A stretch of DNA of 64,000 bases from an uncultured Cytophagales bacterium (GCA_946547305.1 CAMNOX010000001.1:1-64000); one strand, 5' to 3'. Positions 14,979 to 25,011 are shown, counted from the stretch's first letter. Notes: generated by a model not told the origin, from the sequence alone. Made by a program: numbers and translations.

Positions 14979-16721
14979 ATGCTTGTGCGTAAGAAGAACA
15001 GATATTTGGAACTTTTATTTAGGAGTAGTTCTTTTGTTAGAATCAAATCTGTATTAGATAGTTTTTTTGATAGAGTTGACATAGTTTTGCAGCGTTTCCC
15101 TTTGTTGTTTTCGTTGTTTGTAGGCCTTATATCTAGATATTCTTTTACAGATCGTGAGATATCTTCTTTGTTTATTATTTCATTGTTTTCATATTTTAGG
15201 ATTTTAGGTATTTTATTTGTTCAAAAATGTACAGTGAAATTTTTTTTGTCTGGGTTGTTTTTTGGAATGGCTATATATTTTAATGCATTTTCTTGGTTAT
15301 TGAGTTTAAGAGAGTTTGGTTTTAAAACAGCTAACATTGAGGATTTTTTAGGAATTTTTGGTTTTTTTGGGGCTAGTCTTTATTTAAGTATTTACACTGG
15401 GTTGGCTTCATATTTTGCTTCAAAGTTGGCATTTAATAAGATATCGTTGTTTTTATTTTTTTCTTGCTTTGTTACTATTTATGAAATTTTTTCTAGATAT
15501 ATTGTAGATCTTGCTCCATTATTGTCTCTGTCTTATGGTATTGTGGGATTTAAATATTTTATTCAGGTAGGGGCGATTGTAGGGACTTTTGGCATAACGT
15601 TTTTATCGCTTTTAGTTGTTTCTTTTTTAAGTGTAAAGGGATATCGTTATTTCGGATGTTTGGTATTTTTATTTTGTAACGCTTATGGGTTATATAAAAT
15701 TAAACTAAAAAATGATTACTTAATGCCAAAGGATAAATTTGATATAGCTGTTGTTCAGGCTAATTATGATGATAATGATAGGTTTTCTTCTGGTTATGCT
15801 TGTTCTGATAATTTTGCTACATTGGCTAAAATTGATAGTGTAGAGAACCTTAAAAAGAAACTTTTAGTTATTGCTCCTGAGACGATTATATGGTATAGTG
15901 TGCCGCAAATTGAGTATTTTGTTAAAAGAGGTTGTGGGTTTTATAAAAATGATGGATATTTGAATGAAAAGAGATACTCGAATGTTGGTGAGGATAAATT
16001 GTCTAATATAGTTGTATGTACAGGTTTTGTAGAGAATGTTTGTGGTAAAAGCCATAATTCATATCAGTTTTTTACATATGACTATGGACTTGGAGGTATT
16101 AAAAGGCTTGATTTTTATAATAAGAAGTATTTAATTCCATTTGGAGAGATGTTACCAACATGGGTTAATAAGGTTATACATTTAGTGCCTAAGAGGTTTA
16201 AATTTATTCATGAGATGATTGATGAGTTTAATGATTCGTCTTATACTCCAGGGGATGGAAAAAATACAATACATATAGATGGTGTAGCTCCTTTTGCTAT
16301 GGAGATATGTTCGGATATTATAAGTCCTGGATTGTCTTTGTATGATAGTTATGAACCAACGTGGATATTGAGTACGATGAATTTCCATACATTTAATGGG
16401 AAGGATAAGAATACTAATTTGTCTCATTTAGGCCTGCTTTTTGGTAAATTTAGGGCAATAGAGTTTTCTAGGCCTGTCGTTATGTGTATTAATTTTGGAT
16501 ATAGTTGTGTTATTGATTGTAACGGGCAGGTTGTGAAAATTTTAAAATCTAAAGCTGCTGGGGCTATTCATCATGAGATGCCTATGAAATATGATGTGTC
16601 TATTTTTTCTATGTTTAGACAGAAAATGTTATTGTCGATTTTGTTATTTTTATTTGTTTCTTTGTTGTTAGCAAGAAGAAAGAAAAATGGTAGATTTAAG
16701 AAGTTTTTTTCGAAAAAGTAG
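14979..16721 (+). CDS. lnt: Apolipoprotein N-acyltransferase Lnt
   Basis: Lnt adds the third acyl chain to lipoproteins at the periplasmic face of the inner membrane. The 580 residues comprise an N-terminal set of membrane helices, a C-N hydrolase domain from about 255, and a last helix. By eye the catalytic triad is Glu301 (IAPETIIWY), Lys382 (YNKKYLIPFGEMLP) and Cys444 (MEICSDIIS). In most Lnt proteins the Cys motif reads CYE; here it is CSD. TATATT lies four bases before the ATG. With lspA at 63326 this supports a working lipoprotein pathway, relevant to exported proteins with a Cys right after the signal. It is longer than E. coli Lnt (512) mainly at the N-terminus. Confidence 0.95.
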   Translation: MLVRKKNRYLELLFRSSSFVRIKSVLDSFFDRVDIVLQRFPLLFSLFVGLISRYSFTDREISSLFIISLFSYFRILGILFVQKCTVKFFLSGLFFGMAIYFNAFSWLLSLREFGFKTANIEDFLGIFGFFGASLYLSIYTGLASYFASKLAFNKISLFLFFSCFVTIYEIFSRYIVDLAPLLSLSYGIVGFKYFIQVGAIVGTFGITFLSLLVVSFLSVKGYRYFGCLVFLFCNAYGLYKIKLKNDYLMPKDKFDIAVVQANYDDNDRFSSGYACSDNFATLAKIDSVENLKKKLLVIAPETIIWYSVPQIEYFVKRGCGFYKNDGYLNEKRYSNVGEDKLSNIVVCTGFVENVCGKSHNSYQFFTYDYGLGGIKRLDFYNKKYLIPFGEMLPTWVNKVIHLVPKRFKFIHEMIDEFNDSSYTPGDGKNTIHIDGVAPFAMEICSDIISPGLSLYDSYEPTWILSTMNFHTFNGKDKNTNLSHLGLLFGKFRAIEFSRPVVMCINFGYSCVIDCNGQVVKILKSKAAGAIHHEMPMKYDVSIFSMFRQKMLLSILLFLFVSLLLARRKKNGRFKKFFSKK

Positions 16722-16887
16722 AAATATATTTTTTGCTATATTGAGTTTATTTAAGTTGGATAGAAGTGCTATAAAAGGGAGTTTTTTGTTTGTTATTGTG
16801 TTGTTTTGTGTGTTGATTGTTAAACTTGTTTATTTTAACTCTGTTAGTAATAGGATAAAGAGTCTTAAGATAGAAAATTTGACGTAA
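16687..16887 (+). CDS. Small single-helix membrane protein, possibly FtsL-like
   Basis: A 66-residue frame overlapping the end of lnt by 35 bases. It has a basic N-terminus (MVDLRSFFRKSRN), one hydrophobic segment (GSFLFVIVLFCVLIVKLVYF) and a short amphipathic tail (NRIKSLKIENL). The layout resembles the short FtsL-like cell-division proteins of Bacteroidota, but the coiled-coil tail is cut to about a dozen residues and the usual rsmH neighbour is elsewhere (30657). The overlap argues for co-transcription with lnt. The FtsL suggestion is tentative. Confidence 0.5.
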   Translation: MVDLRSFFRKSRNIFFAILSLFKLDRSAIKGSFLFVIVLFCVLIVKLVYFNSVSNRIKSLKIENLT

Positions 16888-17000
16888 AGTAATTTTGTGT
16901 TAAAAAAATACTTTGATGTTTATTGTGAAAGGTTAAATTGTTTTTCTATTCTTAGAATTATTTTGTATTATTCACATGAATTGTAATATTTTTTTAAAAT

Positions 17001-17606
17001 GTGAATGTGAAGATTCCATATTTGTTGTTTTTCTATTTGTCTACAGTATTTGTGTTTTGCAAATCTAATATAAAAGAAGACGTGAAATTAAAGAAATATA
17101 GGTTTTCGTTTTATTTGAATGTTCAATTTTTAGATTCAATGGCTTATTGGAGAAATAGCTTTAGTTTTTTAAAGGTTAAAATGTTGGATAAATTTTCTTA
17201 TTTAGAGAGGTATTGTATTGGGGGGAGTGGTAGTTTTAAAATCGCTAGGAAATTTTTTTATTATGTTTTTTTAGGATTTGGAATTGGGACTTGTGTTGAT
17301 TCCAGGAGTGTTTATTCTTTGCTGTTTTTAGATGTATTACCGTTGGGTTTTATTTATAATATTGATGAATATTTATCTACTGGATTGCAGGTAGGGTATA
17401 GTGTGTGGATAAATCCAGCGAATGCTTGTAAAGATATGTTTTATATAAATTTTAAGGATGTGTGTATTAATTTGAATATATTTAGGTACAATAATGTTGT
17501 TTCATTTGAGTTTTCTAAGAAGGTAAGGTTCTATAGTATATTAAAGTGCAGATTGGAAAGCGTTTTTACTACTGGTTGGAGCATTAGTTTATTTGTTGAT
17601 ATTTAA
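17001..17606 (+). CDS. Putative small outer-membrane beta-barrel protein
   Basis: A frame of 201 residues. The start used is GTG at 17001; a nearby ATG is out of frame, so the N-terminus is uncertain by a few codons. The leader KIPYLLFFYLSTVFVFCKS looks like a signal peptide. The remainder has short alternating stretches typical of barrels (YRFSFYLNVQFLDS, YYVFLGFGIGTCVDS, GLQVGYSVWINPAN, SVFTTGWSISLFVDI), and ends in an aromatic/aliphatic residue pattern close to that of barrel proteins recognised by BamA. It converges on the gene at 17618. No family recognised. Confidence 0.6.
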   Translation: MNVKIPYLLFFYLSTVFVFCKSNIKEDVKLKKYRFSFYLNVQFLDSMAYWRNSFSFLKVKMLDKFSYLERYCIGGSGSFKIARKFFYYVFLGFGIGTCVDSRSVYSLLFLDVLPLGFIYNIDEYLSTGLQVGYSVWINPANACKDMFYINFKDVCINLNIFRYNNVVSFEFSKKVRFYSILKCRLESVFTTGWSISLFVDI

Positions 17607-17617
17607 TCATCTGTGTG

Positions 17618-18169
17618 TCAGGTTGTATCTTTGACATATCCAGTTAGAGAATCTTCTATCCTTAAATCTTTTGCAAATAGTGCATTAGCTTTATTCCTTA
17701 TTGGTATTATTATATCATTTGAGTCTTTTTCTTCTCCTTCATCTACGACTGATATAAATATTTTTGAGAACATAATTGAAGCGAATTGTATTAAATTTTT
17801 TATTTTTTGACCATATTTTTTCAGGCTTGGGTCCGTCTTTTTTAGGTGGCCAATGAAGTGTTCTATTAGCTCTAGGATGTAGTTGATTGTTGCGAAATTT
17901 ATGTAGAAAGGTACTTTATTGTCTTGATTTATGGGGTTTTTTGTTAATGTTTTTTTAAATCCAGCAAAAAGGTCACTGCTTGTTAATTTATTTATTTCAT
18001 TTATATAATTTAATGTTTCGGCCTTTGTTTGCTTTACTGTTTGAATGTCTATATACCCGTCTAGAAAGCTGTATTTATTGCGTACTTTACCTTTACATGA
18101 CTGACATTTACATCCGTGTATCTTTGCGATGTGTAGTATAAGTAAAAATAATATTGTTGCATATTTCAT
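17618..18169 (-). CDS. Exported Cys-cluster protein
   Basis: A 183-residue protein with leader MKYATILFLLILHIAKIHG followed immediately by CKCQSCKGK. The QSCKG part echoes NSCKG of the protein at 3724, though the mature proteins are not otherwise alike. The mature part is mostly helical (AETLNYINEINKL, ATINYILELIEHFIGHLKK, IKNLIQFASIMFSKIFISV). No domain recognised. The IHG-C junction could be a loose lipoprotein signal. It ends about ten bases from the convergent gene at 17001-17606 and starts about 90 bases from the divergent flippase. Confidence 0.75.
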   Translation of the reverse strand: MKYATILFLLILHIAKIHGCKCQSCKGKVRNKYSFLDGYIDIQTVKQTKAETLNYINEINKLTSSDLFAGFKKTLTKNPINQDNKVPFYINFATINYILELIEHFIGHLKKTDPSLKKYGQKIKNLIQFASIMFSKIFISVVDEGEEKDSNDIIIPIRNKANALFAKDLRIEDSLTGYVKDTT

Positions 18170-18262
18170 AATACGCCTTTTAATAGTTATACTTTTGCAT
18201 TAAAAAAACAAGTAAGTATTATGTTGTTTGCTAAAAAGGAATAGCATAATACTGTTGCTGCT

Positions 18263-19546
18263 ATGTTTGATCTTGGGTATTTTTTGAAAAGCTTTTTGAA
18301 TTTATTGTTGATGAGAGTAGTTTCTAGAGTAATTCCAATTTTAATGTCTGGTTATATTATAAAAACTACTGGTCTTCGTTCATTTGGCAATATTGAATTT
18401 GCTAAAGTGCTAAATTATTTTTTTAAGTTAATAATTGCTTATGGATTTATTTACACAATTCCAGCTTATTTGTATAAATGCGATGATCGGTTTAGGAAAG
18501 ATAAATTACCTGCATTGTTTGGATCAATTGTCTTGATAAAGTTTGTTTTATCTATATTATGTTTTTTTTTATTATTACTAGTTTTCTATTTATTCCCATT
18601 TTTACGTAAAGATTTTTCTATAATTCTATTTTTTTTCTTTGTTGCTGTTTTTAGTGGTTTTACTCCGATTTGTATTTATCAGGGGTTAGAAAAATTACAT
18701 ATTATCACAGCGCTGAATTCTTTGACTAAGTTTTTTTTTTATTTTTCTATTCCTTTTTATGTTAAGTCTGAAAATGACATAATATATTACCCAATTGTTT
18801 ATAGCGTAGTTGAGTTCTTAAGAGTGTTGTTTTCATATTTTATATTGTTTTATTTTTATAAAGTTGGTATTTCATTCCCTAATATTTCATTTATAAAAAA
18901 ACAGGTTTGTGATGGGTTCTCTGCATTTTGTTTTTCTTTTTATATATTTTTTTGTGATAATTTCCCAATTTTGTTTTTAAAGGTATATTTAGGTAATATA
19001 TATGTTGGAATTTATAAATTAGGATCAAATGTGTTGTATTTGTGCCAGCAGATATTAGAGCCTTTTATTCAATGTTCATATCCAATAATAAAGGGAAAAT
19101 TCAACATAGATATTAAGGTCGGTCTTAGGTTTGCTCTAAAGGTTTTATTAGCTTATGTATCGCTATTTTTGCTTATTAGTATATTGTGTTTGTTTTACTC
19201 TACTAATATCGTAAGGTTCTTTTGCAGTAGTGATTTTATAGTAAATAATAAGGAATTGTTTGATTCTGCAGTTATAATTTTGAATATAAATATATTGGTA
19301 TTTTTGATGTCTATAGTGTCAAGTTTTATCGGAATGCATATTTTTGCGAATTTTGGTATTAGGTATTTATATTCGATTGTTCTGTTTATTGGTGGTATAA
19401 TATCTGTAGTACTGCATTTTAGTTTTGTTTTTAAATACAATGTTATTGGTGCGTCTCTAGCGGTATTATCTGGTGAATTTTTTGTATTTTTAATGATGTG
19501 TGTTTTATTTTTGTATAGGTTTGTAAAAATAAAAATAATTGGATAA
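18263..19546 (+). CDS. Wzx-type polysaccharide/lipid flippase
   Basis: A 427-residue polytopic protein with about 12 membrane helices. The N-terminus (SRVIPILMSGYIIKTTGLRSFGNIEFAKVLNYFF) is typical of the polysaccharide transport family of the MOP superfamily, which flips undecaprenyl-linked sugar units across the inner membrane. Matches include GIYKLGSNVLYLCQQILEP and the late FGIRYLYSIVLFIGGI. No polymerase or O-antigen cluster is next to it, and the nearest glycosyltransferase is at 9564. The substrate is unknown. Confidence 0.85.
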   Translation: MFDLGYFLKSFLNLLLMRVVSRVIPILMSGYIIKTTGLRSFGNIEFAKVLNYFFKLIIAYGFIYTIPAYLYKCDDRFRKDKLPALFGSIVLIKFVLSILCFFLLLLVFYLFPFLRKDFSIILFFFFVAVFSGFTPICIYQGLEKLHIITALNSLTKFFFYFSIPFYVKSENDIIYYPIVYSVVEFLRVLFSYFILFYFYKVGISFPNISFIKKQVCDGFSAFCFSFYIFFCDNFPILFLKVYLGNIYVGIYKLGSNVLYLCQQILEPFIQCSYPIIKGKFNIDIKVGLRFALKVLLAYVSLFLLISILCLFYSTNIVRFFCSSDFIVNNKELFDSAVIILNINILVFLMSIVSSFIGMHIFANFGIRYLYSIVLFIGGIISVVLHFSFVFKYNVIGASLAVLSGEFFVFLMMCVLFLYRFVKIKIIG

Positions 19547-19555
19547 CATAAATAT

Positions 19556-19702
19556 ATGTCTGTTACAAGGTTAAAGAGGAAGAAAGAGAAAAGATGTATC
19601 GTGAAGTTTAAGCGTGGTCTGCTATTAAAGGGGTTATTGTGGAAACCAAATATAAAGAGGGTTGATATTGAAGAGATTGAGAAAGGATTTGTGAAAAAAT
19701 AG
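19556..19702 (+). CDS. Small basic protein (48 aa)
   Basis: I read ATG at 19556-19558 to TAG at 19700-19702. The protein starts MSVTRLKRKKEKR and ends VDIEEIEKGFVKK, with a very basic first half and an acidic-amphipathic end. It is tightly packed between the flippase (nine bases) and rnr (six bases), with coding-like GT-rich composition, which favours a real gene. Short Lys/Arg-rich proteins of this kind occur in Bacteroidota, but I cannot name the family. Confidence 0.6.
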   Translation: MSVTRLKRKKEKRCIVKFKRGLLLKGLLWKPNIKRVDIEEIEKGFVKK

Positions 19703-19708
19703 AAGTAT

Positions 19709-21658
19709 TTGATGTTTATTTTAGATTTTTTTTCGAGGATTTTTTGTAGAAGGAGGAAGATTGTTGGGAAAGTAAAGGTAATTAAGAAGGAGTATTTTTA
19801 TGTTATTCCCAATGAAGATATTAAAGGTGACGTATTAGTTCTTGAGAAGAATTTTAATTACGCTATTGATGGAGATGTTGTTGAAGTTAGTTATTCTCCT
19901 AATAAAAATAAGGATGGAAGATATGTAGGTGTTGTTACAAAGATAATTAAAAGGGGTGTTAGCAGGGTTTTTGGAACTTTAGATAAGCGAAAATGTGGGT
20001 ATGTTTTTAGTATAACTTCGTTTAATAATTATTATCCTACAAATGTCGTTGGGGAATCCAAGATAAAGGCTGATATATATCCATGTAGAGTTGAGGCTAA
20101 TATTGTCACTTATCCGTCGGAAAATAGTAATTTAGAATGTGAGATAGTAAATGTTTATGGTCCTATTGGTGATGATTCTTGTGAGTTAAATATGATTTTG
20201 GACACTTATGGAATCAATAAATGTTTTTCTCAAAATGTGTTAAGGGAAACAGAAAATTTGTCTGGGTGGAGGGTGGATGAAAAAGAGATTAATAGAAGAG
20301 TTGACCTTAGAAATGTATTTACTTTTACAGTAGATCCGAAATCATCCAAGGATTTTGATGACGCGATTTCGGTATTGGAGCTTGGTAATGGTAGTTATCA
20401 GATAGGTATTCATATTGCAGATGTTTCATATTTTGTTAAGGAGGGTACTAATTTAGATATTGAAGCATGTCGAAGAAGTACGTCTGTTTATTTTATTGAT
20501 ACCGTAGTCCCTATGCTGCCAGACGTTTTATGTAATAATGTTTGTTCGTTGTTGCCTAATGAGGATAGATTGACGTTTTCAGTTGTTTTTGAGGTTGATA
20601 AAGATTTTAATATTGTTAGTAGAAAGATATGTGAATCAGTTATTCATTCTAACTTGAGATTAAATTATGATGATGCCCAAGATATACTTGATAACCAGGC
20701 ATATCCATACCATTCTGAATTGAGTACTGTTTTAGCTTTTTCTAAGAAACTAAAGGAAGATAGGGTCAATAACGGTGCTTTAGATTTTAACTTTTTCAAT
20801 GTTGATTTCAATGTTGATGATGATAATAATTTTATTGTAGAAGATAGTAATTACGGTGATAGTCATGTTTTGGTTGAAGAATTAATGATATTGGCAAATA
20901 TAACAGTTGCGGAGTATGTTTCAAAAATAAAAGGGAGTAATGGTAAAAGTCCAGTTTTTATTTATAGGGTGCATCCAAAACCCGAGCGATGGAAAGTTAC
21001 TGAATTTTGTAGGATGTTGATTAGTTTCCATGTATATTTGGATCCAAATTCAAGTAATTTTGAAAAAGAATTAAACAAGATTTTACATGATGTGAGGGGA
21101 AATGATTTGGAATGGGTTGTATCTACTTTGTCGATGAGGATGATGCAAAAAGCTTTTTATTCAACTAACCCTATAGGCCATTATGGGTTATCACTCAGTT
21201 ATTATTCTCACTTTACTTCACCGATTAGAAGATATAACGATATTATTGTGCATAGGTTGTTAAAGAGATATTTAAATTCGAACTATGAATATGATAGTTC
21301 TAAATATGAAGAGAGATGTAGATATTTGTCCGATATGGAAAAAAATGCTGTTGATGCCGAAAGGGATTACATAAAGTATAAACAGGTTAAATTATTGAAG
21401 GGGCACGAAGGTGAAAAGCTGGAAGGAATTATTTCTGCAATAACCGAATGGGGGATTTTTGTTGAAATATTAAAAACTAGGTGTATCGGGTTAATTAGGG
21501 TTTCAAGTGTTGATAATGATATACTATTATATGACAGGGAAAATAAGTATATATATGGGAAAGTTACCGGGAATATCTATAAAATAGGTGATAAAATAAG
21601 CGTTTTGATAAGTAAGTGTAACTTAGAATTGAAGACTGTCGATTTATCTTTTTTTTAA
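19709..21658 (+). CDS. rnr: Ribonuclease R
   Basis: A processive 3'-to-5' exoribonuclease that degrades structured RNA. The 649 residues show cold-shock-like N-terminal domains, then the RNB catalytic domain with DPKSSKDFDDA (first Asp at 209) supplying metal-binding aspartates. HIADVSYFV, CRRSTSVYF and HYGLSLSYYSHFTSPIRRYND follow, with a C-terminal S1 domain from about 565 (GIISAITEWGIFVEI). It is shorter than E. coli RNase R (813) because the N-terminal helix-turn-helix and the basic tail are missing. The start is near the upstream stop (six bases), suggesting an operon with the small basic protein and the flippase. Confidence 0.96.
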   Translation: MMFILDFFSRIFCRRRKIVGKVKVIKKEYFYVIPNEDIKGDVLVLEKNFNYAIDGDVVEVSYSPNKNKDGRYVGVVTKIIKRGVSRVFGTLDKRKCGYVFSITSFNNYYPTNVVGESKIKADIYPCRVEANIVTYPSENSNLECEIVNVYGPIGDDSCELNMILDTYGINKCFSQNVLRETENLSGWRVDEKEINRRVDLRNVFTFTVDPKSSKDFDDAISVLELGNGSYQIGIHIADVSYFVKEGTNLDIEACRRSTSVYFIDTVVPMLPDVLCNNVCSLLPNEDRLTFSVVFEVDKDFNIVSRKICESVIHSNLRLNYDDAQDILDNQAYPYHSELSTVLAFSKKLKEDRVNNGALDFNFFNVDFNVDDDNNFIVEDSNYGDSHVLVEELMILANITVAEYVSKIKGSNGKSPVFIYRVHPKPERWKVTEFCRMLISFHVYLDPNSSNFEKELNKILHDVRGNDLEWVVSTLSMRMMQKAFYSTNPIGHYGLSLSYYSHFTSPIRRYNDIIVHRLLKRYLNSNYEYDSSKYEERCRYLSDMEKNAVDAERDYIKYKQVKLLKGHEGEKLEGIISAITEWGIFVEILKTRCIGLIRVSSVDNDILLYDRENKYIYGKVTGNIYKIGDKISVLISKCNLELKTVDLSFF

Positions 21659-21708
21659 TGAAATTTATTTTTTAATAAAATTTATTTTATAATGATCATA
21701 TAGAAGTT

Positions 21709-23382
21709 ATGAGCGACATAAAAGATGGTAATGGTGTTACTAAGAATGGTGTTAGTGGTAACGGAAAGAATAATGTTGGGCTTAAAGAGTTTGGAAGGTT
21801 GAGATCTTTGCTCTTTCCAATTTATAGTCATGAATTCAAGAAGCTTTTCCCATTGTCCTTAATATTTTTGGCAGTTTCGATGACTTATACTATGTTGAGG
21901 TCGTTGAAGGATGTATATCTTTATGACTACATGAAGGCTGATTCTATTTACTTTTTGAAGATCTTTTGTATTGTTTCTATAGTCGTATTTACATTCGTTT
22001 ATACGATTGTGGCTAAGCGTGTTGATAGTTACATGAGATTTAATATTGTTTTTGGATATTTCTTGGGTTTCATATTATTATTTACATTTGTATTATTGCC
22101 TGGCATTAACTACTTAAAAATGGATCGTTTATCAGATTTTTTAACTAGTAATTTCCCTAGGCTTAAAGATTTATGGAATGTATTTAGGTTTTGGCCTATA
22201 TCTTTGTTGTATATTCATGCAGAAGCTTATGGTACAATGGCTTTGGGTGTTGCATTTTGGACATTTGCTAACTCTATTTTCTCTTCTGTTCAGGCAAAAA
22301 GGATGTATGGGTTTTTGTCTTCTGGAGCCGCAGTTGGAGCTTTGTTCTCTGGAATAGTAATGTTAAAATTTTCAGATAAGACTAGTTTCTTGTTTATTGT
22401 TGCGATAGGTTCATTGGTTTTTATATTATTTGTCTATAACTATTTGGTTGGACGTATAAAAGCTGATCCTGTTACATATGAGGTAGAAGAGAAAAAAACT
22501 GTTAAGGTAAAGGTTAAATTAACTTTCTTGCAATCTATTCAGCGTTTAATGAAGTCAAGTTATTTATGTTTTATAGCATTGATAGTTTTGGGATATAACA
22601 TGTTTATTGCGCTCTTAGAATCAATTTGGAAAAAGAGAGTTGATATATATAAGTCGTCTGTTGTTGATGATTTCTTGATTTCGAAAGGGTATGATGTTAG
22701 TGAGTTTACTGATATTACAACTGATCCTTCGTATAAAGGTGTCCTTGATATGGCAATGAATGCAGGGAAAGAGGCTACTACTGTTATATACGCTTGGCAG
22801 TCGATATGTACTGGTATACTATCATTATTTTTGATCTTTTTTGTTGCTAGTACAATGAGTAAGAAGAGTTGGAAGATGAGAGCCTTATTTACTCCTGTTA
22901 CTGCTATAGTATTTTCGGTGGTTTTTTATATTTTCTTTAAGAAGATGTCGATATTGCAGCCTGTTTCTGATTTTTTTGATAAGCCATTGCTTCTTATTTT
23001 TATATTCTTTGGAATGGGTATTTTGGTTTTTATTAAATCTTCTAAGTACATTTTTTTTGATACGTCTAAAGAACAAGCTTACATTCCATTGGATGATGAG
23101 GAGAAGGTTACTGGTAAGGCAGCAATTGACGCTATAGGTTCGAGGTTGGGTAAAGGTATTAGTTCTATACTTATATCTTTGTTGAGTGTTATGTTTGGAG
23201 GACTGTCTGCTATTTCGAATATGACTTTCATAATAATATTTTTTGTGATTGTTGTGTGGTTATTGGCTATAATTGGTCTAACCCCATTGTATGAGAAAAA
23301 ATTAATTGAGAGGGAAAATGAAAAGAAGAAAGCATCTTTAGGTGAGGATTTAGATGGTGGAGGAACAGGAAAATTGTCTTAG
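21709..23382 (+). CDS. tlc: ATP/ADP translocase (Tlc/NTT family)
   Basis: A nucleotide transporter of intracellular bacteria and plastids that swaps bacterial ADP for host ATP or imports other nucleotides. The 557 residues contain about 12 membrane helices. Family landmarks are ELKKLFPL-like EFKKLFPLSLIFLAV, MLRSLKDVYL, FWPISLLYIHAEAYGTMALGVAFWTFAN, RMYGFLSSGAAVGALFSG, and the late FDTSKEQAYIPLDDEEKVTGKAAIDAIGSRLGK. All are well kept, so it is probably functional. Substrate preference cannot be told from this. The gene is the strongest single sign of an obligately intracellular life. Confidence 0.97.
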   Translation: MSDIKDGNGVTKNGVSGNGKNNVGLKEFGRLRSLLFPIYSHEFKKLFPLSLIFLAVSMTYTMLRSLKDVYLYDYMKADSIYFLKIFCIVSIVVFTFVYTIVAKRVDSYMRFNIVFGYFLGFILLFTFVLLPGINYLKMDRLSDFLTSNFPRLKDLWNVFRFWPISLLYIHAEAYGTMALGVAFWTFANSIFSSVQAKRMYGFLSSGAAVGALFSGIVMLKFSDKTSFLFIVAIGSLVFILFVYNYLVGRIKADPVTYEVEEKKTVKVKVKLTFLQSIQRLMKSSYLCFIALIVLGYNMFIALLESIWKKRVDIYKSSVVDDFLISKGYDVSEFTDITTDPSYKGVLDMAMNAGKEATTVIYAWQSICTGILSLFLIFFVASTMSKKSWKMRALFTPVTAIVFSVVFYIFFKKMSILQPVSDFFDKPLLLIFIFFGMGILVFIKSSKYIFFDTSKEQAYIPLDDEEKVTGKAAIDAIGSRLGKGISSILISLLSVMFGGLSAISNMTFIIIFFVIVVWLLAIIGLTPLYEKKLIERENEKKKASLGEDLDGGGTGKLS

Positions 23383-23457
23383 TTGCCTCATAATGTATTC
23401 ATTTAACTTTTGTATTTTTACAGTTTTATTGTATATTTTTTAGTATTTTTTTGATTT

Positions 23458-24777
23458 ATGAAATTTGATGATGGTTTAATTGATGATGATTGTCGATTGG
23501 ATGATACAGAATCTGATGATATATCTATTCATGATCATTCTAGACGTTTTACATCAGTTATGGATAATATAAGGTCTAATAGTTTTGGTAATTCTAATGA
23601 GACTCAGGATGTTAATATATATACTGGTATTTTAGAGATTAATGAGGGTAGTAGGTATGGTTTTTTGAGAAAAGTTAGAGTTACTGGCGTTGAAGGTGTG
23701 GATAAGAAATTATCTAAGGTTGAATACTTGTCTTTATTGAATTCTAAATCGGCTTCCGATGATATATATGTTTCTTCTGTTTACATAAAGAATTATTCTT
23801 TGAGAACAGATGATATTATAGAGTGTTCAGTTAACATGCCAAACGAGAAAGGTAGGTTTAAGACTGTTAATGTTATAAAGAGTGTGAATTTTTACAGTCC
23901 AGAAAACTGTAAGAATAGAGTTAACTTTGATAGGTTGACTCCAATTTTCCCTAATAAACAGATAGTTTTGTCTGTAGATCCATTGCAGTTTTCTACAAGG
24001 ATTGTTGATTTGTTTACACCTATTGGTTTTGGACAAAGGGGTATGATTGTTGCTCAGCCTAAATCAGGGAAAACTGTACTATTGAAGGATATCGCAAATG
24101 GTATAGCGTTAAATTATCCTGACGTTGAGTTGATTGTTTTGTTGATTGGGGAACGTCCAGAAGAGGTTACTGATATGACAAGGTTCGTTAAAGGTTTAGT
24201 TATTGCTTCTACATTTGATGATTCTCCTAAGATGCAGGTTGAGATGTCGATGTTAGCGTTGGGCATGGCTAAAAGTAGTGTTGAGCATGGTAGGAATGTA
24301 GTTATATTAATGGATTCGATAACTAGATTAGCTAGAGCATATAACGCTATAACGCCTCCATCAGGTAGAATATTGTCTGGTGGTATAGATGCAAATGCAT
24401 TGGATTATCCTAAGAAGTTTTTTGGTGCAGCCAGGAATACTGATAATGGCGCTTCACTGACTATTATTGCTACTGCTTTGGTTGATACTGGTTCTAAGAT
24501 GGACGACGTTATATTTGAGGAGTTTAAAGGTACTGGAAATATGGAGTTGTTATTAAATAGGTCATTGTCTAACAGACGTATTTTCCCTGCTATAGATGTT
24601 TTGCAATCTGGTACACGTAATGATAATTTATTGTTAAAAGAGTCTGTTTGGGACAAAGTTCAATTATTGAGAAGATTTATAAGTGAAAAAAATCCTATGG
24701 ATGTTATAGATTTTTTGAAAGATAAGATGAAACATACTAGGAATAATGATGAATTTTTGAACTCCATGAATTCTTAG
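23458..24777 (+). CDS. rho: Transcription termination factor Rho
   Basis: A hexameric RNA helicase that ends untranslated transcripts. The 439-residue protein has an Asp-rich N-terminal extension of about 50 residues and an RNA-binding OB domain (TGILEINEGSRYGFLR). The ATPase core has QPKSGKTVLLKDI (Walker A), LIGERPEEVTDM, VILMDSITRLARAYN (Walker B), PPSGRILSGGID and the C-terminal GTGNMELLLNRSLSNRRIFPAID. The Bacteroidota Rho N-terminal extension is usually longer and basic; here it is short and acidic. Few hairpin terminators are seen in this window, so Rho may matter for transcript ends. Confidence 0.97.
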   Translation: MKFDDGLIDDDCRLDDTESDDISIHDHSRRFTSVMDNIRSNSFGNSNETQDVNIYTGILEINEGSRYGFLRKVRVTGVEGVDKKLSKVEYLSLLNSKSASDDIYVSSVYIKNYSLRTDDIIECSVNMPNEKGRFKTVNVIKSVNFYSPENCKNRVNFDRLTPIFPNKQIVLSVDPLQFSTRIVDLFTPIGFGQRGMIVAQPKSGKTVLLKDIANGIALNYPDVELIVLLIGERPEEVTDMTRFVKGLVIASTFDDSPKMQVEMSMLALGMAKSSVEHGRNVVILMDSITRLARAYNAITPPSGRILSGGIDANALDYPKKFFGAARNTDNGASLTIIATALVDTGSKMDDVIFEEFKGTGNMELLLNRSLSNRRIFPAIDVLQSGTRNDNLLLKESVWDKVQLLRRFISEKNPMDVIDFLKDKMKHTRNNDEFLNSMNS

Positions 24778-24794
24778 TTTTTATTGAGTTTGAA

Positions 24795-24867
24795 TGTCCA
24801 ATAGTGTAATTGGCAACACATTTGATTCTGGTTCAAAAGAGTTTAGGTTCGAGTCCTAATTGGACAA
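24795..24867 (+). tRNA. tRNA-Gln (CTG)
   Basis: A complete cloverleaf. The acceptor TGTCCAA pairs with TTGGACA. The anticodon stem TTTGA/TCAAA encloses TTCTGGT, giving anticodon CTG. The T arm is TTAGG-TTCGAGT-CCTAA. CCA is not encoded. It starts 17 bases after the rho stop codon. Confidence 0.95.
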
Positions 24868-25011
24868 CGATGTTTTTTGTTATGATCATTGTGGTTGTTT
24901 TTCAGTTTTATTATAATTAGTGTTAAAATATATTTTCATAATTTGTAATGCTTATTTTGTATCTTTTTGTTGTTTTGGTATTTAGTCTTTAGTTTTATTG
25001 TTGAATCGGAC